Origin: Candidatus Companilactobacillus pullicola
GTDB taxonomy: Bacteria > Bacillota > Bacilli > Lactobacillales > Lactobacillaceae
Assembly: GCA_019116025.1 (NCBI GenBank)
Contig: DXCM01000031.1
Coordinates: forward strand, 46,361 to 110,360
Direction of reading: 5' to 3'
Length of the DNA: 64,000 bases
In this document: one piece after another, positions 1-8,441 of the stretch
How the letters are laid out: the number at the start of each line of letters is the position of its first letter
How positions within the stretch are numbered: the stretch's first letter is position 1
The notes under the pieces: generated by a model
Database searches by the model: none
Seen by the model: only the letters and a program-made list of their open reading frames with translations
Told to the model about the DNA's origin: nothing
Program-made: the position numbers and the translations under genes

Positions 1-533
1 TGATAGAGTTTAGTTTCTGTCTTATCAAAGATATAGTTGATGCCATTATCCATCCCTACTAGCAGGCGACCACCTTTTTTCAAAATACGTTGGCTTTCTT
101 TCCAGACATGTTGAACGTCCTCTATGTAACAGTTAGCGACTGGTTGAATAATTAAATCAAAACTGTCGTCCGCAAATGGCAAAGGTTTAGTCATGTAGCC
201 ACGGATAATTTCGATATCATATCCTTCTCGCTTGGCGACTAATTCTTCGGCATCTAATTGTTTTTGTGAGTAATCGAAGACTGTACAGTCAGCACCTAAC
301 GCCGCAAATATTGGCATTTGTTGTCCACCACCGGATGCTAATCCTAAAACTTTTTTGCCAACTAATGATTCTGGAAATCAGTCACGTGGTATTTCTCGAT
401 TAGGTGTCAAAACCATACGGAATTCGCCCTTTTGTGCCTTAACGTATTCTTCATGAGAAATAGGTGTGCCCCATTCCCAGCCTTCTTTAACCCACTGATC
501 AATAATTTTCGAATTGAAATCTGTATAATCCAT
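1..533 (-). pseudogene. SAM-dependent methyltransferase, interrupted by a nonsense codon and cut by the window edge
   Basis: Reading from ATG at 533, the protein begins MDYTDFNSKI and continues to an in-frame TGA at 380-378 (codon 52). The same frame then stays open to the window edge. It shows class I methyltransferase features: a glycine-rich SAM loop (LGLASGGGQQ), the acidic DCTVFDYS segment at the end of strand 2, PLPFADDSFDLI, and the late LKKGGRLLVGMDNG strand. The stop falls in the context PRD*FP, where relatives usually have a Trp (TGG) before Phe-Pro, so a single G-to-A change explains it. A GAGGG ribosome site lies 10 bases before the ATG. The 3' end lies outside the window. The family call is firm. 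Whether the stop is real or a sequencing error cannot be told here. Confidence 0.8.
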
Positions 534-557
534 TGGCTTTACCCTCACTTGTAAAAT

Positions 558-573
558 TTCTATAATTATAGAA
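558..573 (-). promoter_or_regulatory. Palindromic promoter-like site upstream of the methyltransferase
   Basis: TTCTATAATTATAGAA is a perfect 16-base palindrome containing a TATAAT -10 box, about 25 bases before the methyltransferase start. It could be the -10 region, an operator, or both. No clear -35 was picked out. Confidence 0.35.
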
Positions 574-592
574 TTAATATTCTCCTATAACA

Positions 593-629
593 ACAAAAAT
601 AACCAGCCAACATAGCGTCGACTGGTTAC
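593..629 (-). terminator. Intrinsic terminator after the first PF10131-like gene
   Basis: Arms TAACCAG / CTGGTTA (600-606 and 622-628) surround an imperfect stem, followed on the minus strand by ATTTTTG. It lies just downstream of the stop at 637. Confidence 0.7.
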
Positions 630-636
630 TTAAATA

Positions 637-2346
637 TTATTTTTCTTTACTACTTTTCAAACCTTCAATTTTACTGAAATCGATCAAGTTCAATTTATTA
701 ATAAACAAGATTGCAATAATTACAAGTAATGATAAGAATGAAGTTCGACGAGCTACTTTTTGCGTCGTCGTTTCAAAGTAATCAACTACTACTTTACCTT
801 TACCATTAACAGTTACTTGGGCCAAGTTATTATTGGTCTTATCAACACGTAGTTCTGATACTTTACCCTTCGATTGCGTACTTTGGAAACCATAGTAGCC
901 GATAATTGGTAGATCGACTTTGGCGTTCTTTGCATTCTTAAAGTTAAAGCTTAAACGTGTTCCATACTGTTTGAAATCAGTAATTTTAGCCTTACCTGTC
1001 ATTACCTTAGGCTTGTGTTTACTTCTCTGTAACTTACTTAAATTAGTGCCAACAGGTAGATACTCTTGACCACCGCCGATACTATAAGGTTCGGCTTGAT
1101 TGTAAGTCTCATAAGTATTTCTTTGAAGCGGTGAATTATTTACTAAACGGTATTCAGACGAAACTGCTATCAGCATAACGAATAGCATCAAGACAACTTT
1201 CATCGTACGTTTCTTAAATAATCCCAATGGATCAGCCGCAATAAAGACTGCTAATAATAATGAAGCAATCATGTAAAAACGCCATGGATACTGGATCATC
1301 TTAAGTGGTGTTTTATTCAATAATTCCCAAGGGAACAACTTAGTGCTGCAGAGCAGCATTCCTGCACCAATCAATGAGAAATCACGAACGGCTTTATTCT
1401 CAATTTTAGTTAAGGAAATAAAGACCACTATTGCCGCAAATAACATTACGATTCCCGGATTTGGTTGATCATAAATATTATTCAAACTAGCATGAGCCAT
1501 ATCAGAAAAATCTGGTGCGGTTGCTACTAAGTTTGGATTCGATTGCGTTAAGAAAAACTTGGTATGTTTCATCTGTTCCAACATTGGTAAGAAATAAGCC
1601 ACCGTTAGAAGTAATGAACAAATCGTAGCCCAGCAAAGTGATAAGAGACGCGCTGGCGTTTTTCGTAATTCAGCAATTTGGCAGATTGCTACTATAACAA
1701 TCAAAATAGCCAATAATAATGGTGTGATGGCGTGTGAATAAATTACTCCCGTCATACCAAAAGTTAGATACAACCAATTCTTATGTTCACCATAGAAGAC
1801 TTCATAAATACCTAATAATGCTATCGGTAGAAAGACAAAAGCCCCTATTTCGCCTAAGTCATGACGATACAAGACGTCAATCATTCGATAAGTTGATAAC
1901 GTGTAGACGAAACTGAATACTAGACTGCTCCAATATTCTTTTCTAATTTTATAAAAGCAAAGGAACGACACGCCCATCGTCAAAAAGGTTAATAAAATGT
2001 TCAAACTAATAATTGCTTGAGCACTGGAGTAACCCATCAAACGTAAAAAGGCGGCTGGATAAAGCAAGAAGTCAGAATAAAAGATATTAACAATATATCC
2101 AAAACCATTCATAAACGACATATTGATAAATGGGAAGTACTGGTGGCGCAGTAGCGAATGATATAGTCCCTCAATTCGCATATTATGGAACCGATCATCA
2201 CTTGTTCCTAAAAACGACCAAATCTTATCTTGAAAAATCTGTGCTTGATAGACGGCCAAAATGCTGACCAGTAGGAAAAGAACAATAGTAGCGACTACAA
2301 TTGCTATCTTTTTCCAGTTCTTTTTATTCAAAAATGTTAATTGCAT
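637..2346 (-). CDS. Polytopic membrane protein, PF10131-like (6-pyruvoyl-tetrahydropterin synthase-related), copy 1
   Basis: A 569-residue integral membrane protein with roughly a dozen hydrophobic helices between residue 13 and about 390. A soluble, beta-rich extracytoplasmic stretch follows (about 400-525), then one last helix near 535-552. The pattern, with a conserved acidic first loop (DDRFHNMRIEGLYHSL) and a GFGYIVNIFYSDFLLYPAA segment, is that of the PF10131 family, which resembles GT-C and YfhO-type membrane glycosyltransferases. The true substrate is unknown. The family name refers to a misleading similarity and does not imply pterin chemistry. It has the same architecture as the gene upstream (2416-4065), so the two form a tandem duplicate. 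A cell-envelope glycan role is inferred from fold only. Confidence 0.7.
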   Translation of the reverse strand: MQLTFLNKKNWKKIAIVVATIVLFLLVSILAVYQAQIFQDKIWSFLGTSDDRFHNMRIEGLYHSLLRHQYFPFINMSFMNGFGYIVNIFYSDFLLYPAAFLRLMGYSSAQAIISLNILLTFLTMGVSFLCFYKIRKEYWSSLVFSFVYTLSTYRMIDVLYRHDLGEIGAFVFLPIALLGIYEVFYGEHKNWLYLTFGMTGVIYSHAITPLLLAILIVIVAICQIAELRKTPARLLSLCWATICSLLLTVAYFLPMLEQMKHTKFFLTQSNPNLVATAPDFSDMAHASLNNIYDQPNPGIVMLFAAIVVFISLTKIENKAVRDFSLIGAGMLLCSTKLFPWELLNKTPLKMIQYPWRFYMIASLLLAVFIAADPLGLFKKRTMKVVLMLFVMLIAVSSEYRLVNNSPLQRNTYETYNQAEPYSIGGGQEYLPVGTNLSKLQRSKHKPKVMTGKAKITDFKQYGTRLSFNFKNAKNAKVDLPIIGYYGFQSTQSKGKVSELRVDKTNNNLAQVTVNGKGKVVVDYFETTTQKVARRTSFLSLLVIIAILFINKLNLIDFSKIEGLKSSKEK

Positions 2347-2415
2347 AACAAAATACCTTTCTTAGTAATAAACACAATACGTTTATTATACTAACTAGCT
2401 TCCTGTAAAAGATAC

Positions 2416-4065
2416 TCATTTTTTCATTCTTTTTTTCTTACTATAAAAAGTCAAAAAGAAAATCAACAAACTAGATATCGAAATAATTCTACTACTTTTT
2501 TGAATCCACGTTTGATAATAATCAACTCTGACAGTACCCTTCCCGTTCAGTGTTACTTGTCCTAAGCCAGTTTGAGGATTCATTTTTAAAGCTGACACAT
2601 TGCCAAGTGAATTTTTAGCCGAATATCCATAATAACCAATTATCGGTAGATTGATTCTAGCGTTGTTTGCATCATTAAAATTAAAACTAATTTTAGAGGC
2701 ATTTTGTTTAAATCCAGTAATTTCAATGGTACCTTTTTCAACAGTGGGAACGTGTGCCATTCCCTCTAATTTCTTCAAACTAGCTTGTTTAGGCAGATAT
2801 TCTTCCCCACTACCAATACTATAAGAATCTAAGTGATTAAACGAAGTATAGGTATCATATTCGTGAGGATAATTTTTGACTAACAATAATTCTGAATTTA
2901 ACGTCAACACTAATATAAAACCGACGAGAATAACTTTTAACTGCTTTTTAGCAAAGAGATGTAACGGATCGGCTGCCAAAAAAATACTGAATAACACTGT
3001 AATCAACATATTCAAACGCCAGGGAAATTGAATTATCCTCAAAGGTGTATCTTCCAACATTCCCCATGGAAACAGCTTACTAGTCATTATTAAAAATATT
3101 TCTCCAATAATGGCAAAATCTCGAACAGCCGGATTCTTCACTTTCCAAACAACAAACGGAATGGCGATAGCAACAATAATCAGAACCAGACCGATGCCTT
3201 CCTGATAGAGATCATTATTAAAACTCCACGTGAAAATATCTTTAAGAGAATTACTCCTCTGTGCCACATCCACCAATGGCGAAGTTAATTTAAATTTAGT
3301 TTGATTAAGTTGCTCAAACATTGGCAAAAAGTATGCCAAACTGAACACTCCAGCTAGTAATCCCGAATAGACTAATCTTAAAATCCGCCGTGGTTCTCGA
3401 ATTAAAATTTTGATTCTAAATAAAATTACGCAAAAGATTAACATTCCAATCAATATTGGTGATAAGGCATGAGCATAAATTACCATGACCATTCCCAAAG
3501 TTAGAAAGTACCACTTACTAGAGTCGTCGTAAAAAATCTCATAGATTCCCAAAATAACGATCGGCAAAAATGTCAAAGTTAGCGTTTCACCGATATCAAA
3601 ACGTCGTACCATGTCAAAGATCCGATAGGCACTTAACGTATAAATAAAGCTAAACAATAAGCTCTTACCATCGTTATGACTAACATAACGGTAAGCATAA
3701 AAAGCAATCAAAAAAGTAGCAAAGTTAAGGATGACATAATATGTCACAAAAGCTTGGGCTGTGGTCAAACCAATCAATCTTAAAATAGCCGCTGGATAGA
3801 GCCACAAGTCAGCGTAAAAGACATTAGAAATATAACCAAATCCACCCATGAATGCCATATTCACAACTGGAAATAATTGTCCCTGTTTAAGAGCTTGATA
3901 TAAACCTTCAATTCTCAACACGTGAAAACGACCATCCGTATCAATATCCAAATAAGACCAAATATGACCATTCTTCAAGTCCGTTGTATAAATAATTGCC
4001 ACGCTCATAACGAGAAATAAGACCCAGATAGAAATCATTTTGTGCTGTTCAAAGAATTTTTTCAT
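2416..4065 (-). CDS. Polytopic membrane protein, PF10131-like, copy 2
   Basis: A 549-residue paralogue of the neighbouring 569-residue protein. It shares the DGRFHVLRIEGLYQAL loop, the GGFGYISNVFYADLWLYPAA segment, the SAYRIFDMVRRFDIGE region and the NLPIIGYYGYSAKN C-terminal motif (corresponding to DLPIIGYYGFQST in copy 1). It has about twelve membrane helices, one periplasm-side domain near residues 390-520 and a terminal helix followed by a lysine-rich tail. The 69-base gap to copy 1 holds no convincing terminator, so the two are probably co-transcribed. Divergence is substantial along the whole length, so this is an old duplication. Function is unknown; a GT-C-like glycosyltransferase or lipid-linked sugar role is inferred. 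Confidence 0.7.
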   Translation of the reverse strand: MKKFFEQHKMISIWVLFLVMSVAIIYTTDLKNGHIWSYLDIDTDGRFHVLRIEGLYQALKQGQLFPVVNMAFMGGFGYISNVFYADLWLYPAAILRLIGLTTAQAFVTYYVILNFATFLIAFYAYRYVSHNDGKSLLFSFIYTLSAYRIFDMVRRFDIGETLTLTFLPIVILGIYEIFYDDSSKWYFLTLGMVMVIYAHALSPILIGMLIFCVILFRIKILIREPRRILRLVYSGLLAGVFSLAYFLPMFEQLNQTKFKLTSPLVDVAQRSNSLKDIFTWSFNNDLYQEGIGLVLIIVAIAIPFVVWKVKNPAVRDFAIIGEIFLIMTSKLFPWGMLEDTPLRIIQFPWRLNMLITVLFSIFLAADPLHLFAKKQLKVILVGFILVLTLNSELLLVKNYPHEYDTYTSFNHLDSYSIGSGEEYLPKQASLKKLEGMAHVPTVEKGTIEITGFKQNASKISFNFNDANNARINLPIIGYYGYSAKNSLGNVSALKMNPQTGLGQVTLNGKGTVRVDYYQTWIQKSSRIISISSLLIFFLTFYSKKKRMKK

Positions 4066-4079
4066 AGTTTCATACCTAA

Positions 4080-4123
4080 AACAAAAAGAGGAAGTTCAAA
4101 GACATCAGTCTTCAAACTCCCTC
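4080..4123 (-). terminator. Strong intrinsic terminator after the HesB-like gene
   Basis: On the minus strand a 16-base stem (arms at 4108-4123 and 4088-4103, two mismatches) with a TGAT loop is followed by TTTTTGTTTT. Confidence 0.85.
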
Positions 4124-4134
4124 AAGATATTTTT

Positions 4135-4479
4135 CTATTCTTCAATAATATTGACACTCTTATCGATTAACTCTTTTGAATTACTAAAAGTTAACAGCTG
4201 TGTTTTAGGATCAACTTTCAATGATAAGTGTTCATCCAGAAAATCTTTTGCACTGTCTTTAAAATAAATCGTTCCTAAAGCACTGTCCAAATGGACTGTA
4301 TAATCTGATAAATCTTCATTTGAATCGACCACGATAATTCGAAATTTGGTTAAGAGTGCGCAAGTACCCTCATCTGAAAAACGTCCAAATCCATCATCTA
4401 AATCTAGCAAAAGATTCTTACCAGCGTCAAAATATTTTTTTAATTTAATTTGTGCCTCATTGCTTAATTCAATTTTCAT
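4135..4479 (-). CDS. HesB/IscA-like iron-sulfur biosynthesis family protein (YqkB-like)
   Basis: A 114-residue protein beginning MKIELSNEAQIKLKKYF, a typical HesB-fold opening, with LLLDLDDGFG and the later YFKDSAKDFLDEHLSLKVD segment. It matches the YqkB-type branch (PF01521, COG4918), which in Gram-positives lacks the three cysteines of true A-type carriers. Here only one Cys is visible (GTCALL), so direct Fe-S binding like IscA is doubtful. The ATG at 4479 is preferred over a TTG at 4491 because GAGG lies six bases upstream of it. It follows the membrane-protein gene by a few bases and ends at a strong terminator, so it is the last gene of the HAD-membrane-HesB operon. Confidence 0.75.
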   Translation of the reverse strand: MKIELSNEAQIKLKKYFDAGKNLLLDLDDGFGRFSDEGTCALLTKFRIIVVDSNEDLSDYTVHLDSALGTIYFKDSAKDFLDEHLSLKVDPKTQLLTFSNSKELIDKSVNIIEE

Positions 4480-4492
4480 TAGCGACCTCAAC

Positions 4493-5308
4493 TCAATACT
4501 TATACTTCATCGTACTTCCCCAATCGATCAAACTGAGAATAAATACCATAAATATAATTGTTATGTAACTTAAAAATATCCCATTGAGGACATTGTATAA
4601 TACATCCCTGACATTATAGTCAATATTGCTTACGATAATATCTTGTAACGGATAGTAAATACAACCTAATACGATTGCTAACAAGATTGAGGTACAAATA
4701 CCGACTGTTCCCAAATGATGGAAGAACAACATATTCGAGCTAACCTTGGAACGTAACCGTATCGCCAACAGCAGAAAAATTCCGGCAGCCGCTACCATAA
4801 CGGTCTTGATCAACTTTTTAATTGTTTGAATTCTGACGATCACCGACTCTATCGGCCCTAAATCGTTATCGACAATTTGGTTCATCATATCTTCATTACT
4901 TTTTATCACCGTATCGATTTCATTATCGATATTCAGACCGTAACTTTGTGCTTCAGCTTTTAATTTAGTACTGATAGTAGCCAAGATGGCACTACCAATT
5001 GTTAATTGCGAGTCATCGCTATACACCTCATCCACGGAGGTATTGATTATCTTTTTGACATCTTTATTAGTTAAGTTAACAGATGATAAATTAGCCGAAA
5101 TGGAGTAACTGTTGACTAGTCGTCCCAATCGCTGATTGGTATAATTCTTGATCAACGTTACGTTAGCTTCACTGCTGACAACTTTCTTCACATAATTACT
5201 ATTCAGAACAGTAGACAGAGTGATACCCAAAAAGACAATTACCATTAGACAAATTGATAACAAAATTAATGTAAAACCGTGCCTATTGTAAGACAATGAC
5301 TTGCTCAT
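4493..5308 (-). CDS. Uncharacterised four-helix membrane protein with large outer loop
   Basis: 271 residues. One hydrophobic helix at 12-34 is followed by about 130 polar, partly helical residues (35-165, rich in Asn, Ser and Lys, probably extracytoplasmic) and then three helices near 168-186, 198-218 and 236-262. I do not recognise a named domain. Its ribosome site GGAG lies inside the last codons of the upstream HAD gene, and the two reading frames are only two bases apart, so translation is likely coupled. The downstream HesB-like gene is also adjacent. The layout of one N-terminal helix, an outer domain and a C-terminal helical bundle recalls sensory or transporter-accessory proteins, but nothing in the sequence fixes a role. 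Confidence 0.6.
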   Translation of the reverse strand: MSKSLSYNRHGFTLILLSICLMVIVFLGITLSTVLNSNYVKKVVSSEANVTLIKNYTNQRLGRLVNSYSISANLSSVNLTNKDVKKIINTSVDEVYSDDSQLTIGSAILATISTKLKAEAQSYGLNIDNEIDTVIKSNEDMMNQIVDNDLGPIESVIVRIQTIKKLIKTVMVAAAGIFLLLAIRLRSKVSSNMLFFHHLGTVGICTSILLAIVLGCIYYPLQDIIVSNIDYNVRDVLYNVLNGIFLSYITIIFMVFILSLIDWGSTMKYKY

Positions 5309-5310
5309 AA

Positions 5311-5973
5311 TTATTTCTCCATAGCTAGATTAACAATCTCTTGAGGCTTGTTGACGATCCATTCAGAGTCAGCGGCCTTTAATTCGTCATAGTCGCCAAA
5401 TCCATATGTAACGCCAATAGCTTTCAAATTGTTTTTATGTGCCCCTACAATATCACTGCTACGATCCCCAACCATAACAAGATTCCTTGTATCTAATTCA
5501 ACGGAAGTTTTGTCGATTCCATAAGAAATAACATCTTCTTTTAATGAACGAACGGACTCATCTTCGGCTGCACCGAAAACATGTCTGATATATTCTTTCA
5601 TATTTAATTGGTCAATAATTCTTTTAGCAAAAACTTCAGGTTTAGAAGTGGCAATAAACAGTTGCTTATCAGCCTCTTTTAATTCCTTAAGCATATCCAG
5701 AACACCATCATAAACAGTGTACTGCATCCAGCCTTCTTCTTGATAATATTCCCTAAAGGCGGCTATACTTTGATTAATCATCGGATCATCTGGTGCTAAA
5801 TGATCGTATTTTTGAAGTGAGGCACCCAGAGTTGGTCCAATGAAAGTATGTAATGTCTCATCATCATGAGGAATATATCCCAAAGTATGTTGGTACATAT
5901 ATCTCAAACTTTTCATAATTCCTGCTTCAGAATTAATAATGGTTCCATCGAGATCAAAAAATAAATTGTTCAA
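5311..5973 (-). CDS. HAD-superfamily phosphatase (phosphoglycolate phosphatase/PpaX-like)
   Basis: 220 residues with all four HAD motifs. Motif I is FFDLDGTIINS (nucleophile Asp7, acid/base Asp9). Motif II is the FIATSKP Thr/Ser, motif III the Lys near VRSLKEDV, and motif IV VMVGDRSSDIVGA. The helical cap between motifs I and II (residues about 15-80) places it in the HAD-IA group that includes Gph, PpaX and 5'-nucleotidases. The substrate is a small phosphate ester and cannot be named from sequence. The start is TTG at 5973 with AAGGA ten bases upstream; the nearby ATG leads straight into a stop. It is the first gene of a three-gene minus-strand operon and is divergent from the P-type ATPase. 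Confidence 0.85.
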   Translation of the reverse strand: MNNLFFDLDGTIINSEAGIMKSLRYMYQHTLGYIPHDDETLHTFIGPTLGASLQKYDHLAPDDPMINQSIAAFREYYQEEGWMQYTVYDGVLDMLKELKEADKQLFIATSKPEVFAKRIIDQLNMKEYIRHVFGAAEDESVRSLKEDVISYGIDKTSVELDTRNLVMVGDRSSDIVGAHKNNLKAIGVTYGFGDYDELKAADSEWIVNKPQEIVNLAMEK

Positions 5974-6060
5974 ATTAAATTCATCCTTTTATGTTAAATT
6001 TAAGTTATGTAAAGATTATATAGCATTCAATTAAAAATAACTAACAGTCGTAGGTAGAGT

Positions 6061-8397
6061 ATGGTAAAAATTAAAAAACCGAAAACATATACCAGCCTCG
6101 AAGAAGGGCTCACGGGTCAGCAAGTCGCCACCCAAGCTCAAAAGGGACTGACAAACGTACAAATCAAAAAATTATCGCGTCCAATACCAAAAATCTTGGC
6201 CGATAACTTATTCACATTATTCAATCTTCTAAATTTAATCATCGCTATTTTGATTTTTTGGACTGGTTCTTATCGGAATTTATTCTTCTTAGGACCAGTA
6301 ATTGCTAACATTATTATCGGTAGCTATCAAGAAATCAGAGCTAAAATCACTGTCGATAAAATAAGCCTCGTCAACACTCAAAGTTTCACCGTTATCCGTG
6401 ACAAACACAAACAAGAAATTCCTATCGATCAATTAGTTGAAGATGACATCGTCTTGGTTAAACGTGGCGATACGATTCCTGCTGACGGAATTGTTCGTTA
6501 TTCTAACGGATTACAGATCAACGAATCAAGTATCACTGGTGAATCAGATACTATCAACAAGTTAGTTGACGATGAAGTCTTCTCTGGTAGCTTTGCCATT
6601 GCTGGACAAGCTAAAATTCAATTGACTCAAGTCGGTCATGAGAGCTTCGTTTCTAAATTGTCATCAGCCGTCGGTAAGGAAAAACGTTCTGTTAGCGTTT
6701 TAATGAAAATAATTAATAACATTATTAAAATTTTAACATACACTATCATCCCTATTGGACTTCTTTTATTTTTCCGCTCATTCTTAAAGAATGGCGATGT
6801 TTCCCAATCAATTTTAGGAACTTCCGCTTCCGTTATCGGGATGATTCCTGAAGGTTTAGTTCTATTAACTGCTGTGGCATTGGCAACTGGTTCTTACAAC
6901 TTATCCAAACGTAATATCTTGGTACGATCACTTAGTGCAATTGAAACTCTGGCTCGAGTCGACACCTTATGCCTCGATAAAACCGGTACGATCACAACTG
7001 GTAAGTTGACGGTTAAAAAGACCATCACCTATAACGGCTTCAGTACCGCTCAAGTTCAGGCCATCGTAAGTAAAATTGTCGAAGCAACCCAGGAAACTAA
7101 CGCGACTGCCTTGGCGATTAAAAATTTAGACGCTGAAGTATTTAAGACTGAAGTTAAAAAAGTTATTCCTTTCTCATCCGAAACTAAATATTCTGGCTTT
7201 ATAGATGAAGAAAACGTTCGTTACATTATGGGGGCTCCTGAATTCATTATCAAGAACCCCGCTCCCGAAGTTACTCAGACTGTAGAGAAAGCTGCTGAAA
7301 AGGGCTTTCGTGTGATTGCTATTCTTAAAGAAACTTCTCAACAGACCCTTTTAGGTTTGTTATTGATTTCTGATGAAGTCAGACCTCAAGCGCCTTCTAC
7401 CTTCTCATATCTTAAGAACCAGGGAATCGATTTAAAAATCATTTCTGGTGATAATCCCGTGACAGTTGCCAATGTAGCTGCACAAGCTGGCATCTCCACA
7501 GGGAATAATTACATTGATATGAGCAGTGTCAAAGATGATGAAGACTATCATGATTTGGTTAAAAAGTATAAAGTTTTCGGTCGTGTTCGTCCTAATCAAA
7601 AAGCCGATTTAATTAAAGCCATGCAAGACAATGGTCTTACTGTCGGTATGACTGGGGATGGTGTCAACGATGTTTTGGCCATGCGCCAATCTGATTGTAG
7701 TGTTGCCATTGCTGGTGAAAGTGATGCCGCTGAAGCTTCAGCTGATTTTGTTTTATTAAACCGCAACTTCGATTCAATGATTTTCATGTTGAATGAAGGT
7801 CGTCGAGTTATCAATAATGTTGAAAGAGTAGCTTCACTATTCTTGATCAAAACAATTTATTCCGTTGTTTTGTCGATCTTCTTCATTATTTTAGGAACTG
7901 GCTATCCTTTCCAACCATCACAACTGACACCAATCAATGCACTAACAGTTGGTATTCCGACGTTCATTCTGGCTTTGGAACCAAATTACACACCACCAGC
8001 TGGACGTTTCATGCGTAACGTTATGGAAATAGCTTTACCGTCTGCCATTTGTAATATTATTTTCATCGTGGCCATTTCAATTTTAGGTCGACACTTTAAT
8101 TATAATTTTGCGACAACTTCAACTCTTTGTGTCTTCACAATCGGTATTATCGGTTACTGTGCCTTGATCTCAATTAGTAATCCATTGATTGTAAGAAAGA
8201 AAGTTATGATTGCTATCTCGTTTGTTTTATTCATTATTACCTTTATCTTTGGAAACAAACCATTCGGATTGCAAAGTATTTTGACTTTGAAATACGCATA
8301 TCTCTTTGTAGCCATCTTCTTGATTGCTTGGCCACTATTCATGTTCATGCGTGAAGTCTTAGGTCGAAGAGTATTTTCTAAAATTAATTGGAAGTAA
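6061..8397 (+). CDS. Cation-transporting P-type ATPase, CtpE-like (probably Ca2+)
   Basis: 778 residues with the full P-type ATPase order. An N-terminal cytosolic part and two helices (about 48-90) come first, then the actuator domain with NESSITGES (154-162, dephosphorylation TGES). Helix M4 carries PEGL (263-266), the phosphorylation site is DKTGT (Asp306), the nucleotide domain spans about 320-430, the hinge is MTGDGVNDVLAMRQSDC, and six C-terminal helices follow. PEGL in M4 and the VNDVLA hinge (not VNDAPA) are typical of the CtpE/PacL-like subgroup, for which Ca2+ uptake was shown in mycobacteria. It has no heavy-metal-binding N-terminal domain and no CPC motif, which argues against copper or cadmium export. 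It is transcribed alone and divergently from the HAD operon. Confidence 0.85.
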   Translation: MVKIKKPKTYTSLEEGLTGQQVATQAQKGLTNVQIKKLSRPIPKILADNLFTLFNLLNLIIAILIFWTGSYRNLFFLGPVIANIIIGSYQEIRAKITVDKISLVNTQSFTVIRDKHKQEIPIDQLVEDDIVLVKRGDTIPADGIVRYSNGLQINESSITGESDTINKLVDDEVFSGSFAIAGQAKIQLTQVGHESFVSKLSSAVGKEKRSVSVLMKIINNIIKILTYTIIPIGLLLFFRSFLKNGDVSQSILGTSASVIGMIPEGLVLLTAVALATGSYNLSKRNILVRSLSAIETLARVDTLCLDKTGTITTGKLTVKKTITYNGFSTAQVQAIVSKIVEATQETNATALAIKNLDAEVFKTEVKKVIPFSSETKYSGFIDEENVRYIMGAPEFIIKNPAPEVTQTVEKAAEKGFRVIAILKETSQQTLLGLLLISDEVRPQAPSTFSYLKNQGIDLKIISGDNPVTVANVAAQAGISTGNNYIDMSSVKDDEDYHDLVKKYKVFGRVRPNQKADLIKAMQDNGLTVGMTGDGVNDVLAMRQSDCSVAIAGESDAAEASADFVLLNRNFDSMIFMLNEGRRVINNVERVASLFLIKTIYSVVLSIFFIILGTGYPFQPSQLTPINALTVGIPTFILALEPNYTPPAGRFMRNVMEIALPSAICNIIFIVAISILGRHFNYNFATTSTLCVFTIGIIGYCALISISNPLIVRKKVMIAISFVLFIITFIFGNKPFGLQSILTLKYAYLFVAIFLIAWPLFMFMREVLGRRVFSKINWK

Positions 8398-8432
8398 AAA
8401 AATCTCAATCCATTTTGGACTGAGATTTTTTG
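8396..8432. terminator. Bidirectional terminator between the ATPase and the surface-protein gene
   Basis: AAAAAATCTCA and TGAGATTTTTT form a near-perfect hairpin with T-runs in both directions, between convergent genes that end at 8397 and 8442. Confidence 0.85.
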
Positions 8433-8441
8433 TTACCACTA

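Noticed and set aside
637..4065. Pterin biosynthesis role from the PF10131 family name
   Set aside because: Both proteins are almost entirely membrane helices and show no pterin-synthase residues; the name reflects a historical similarity.
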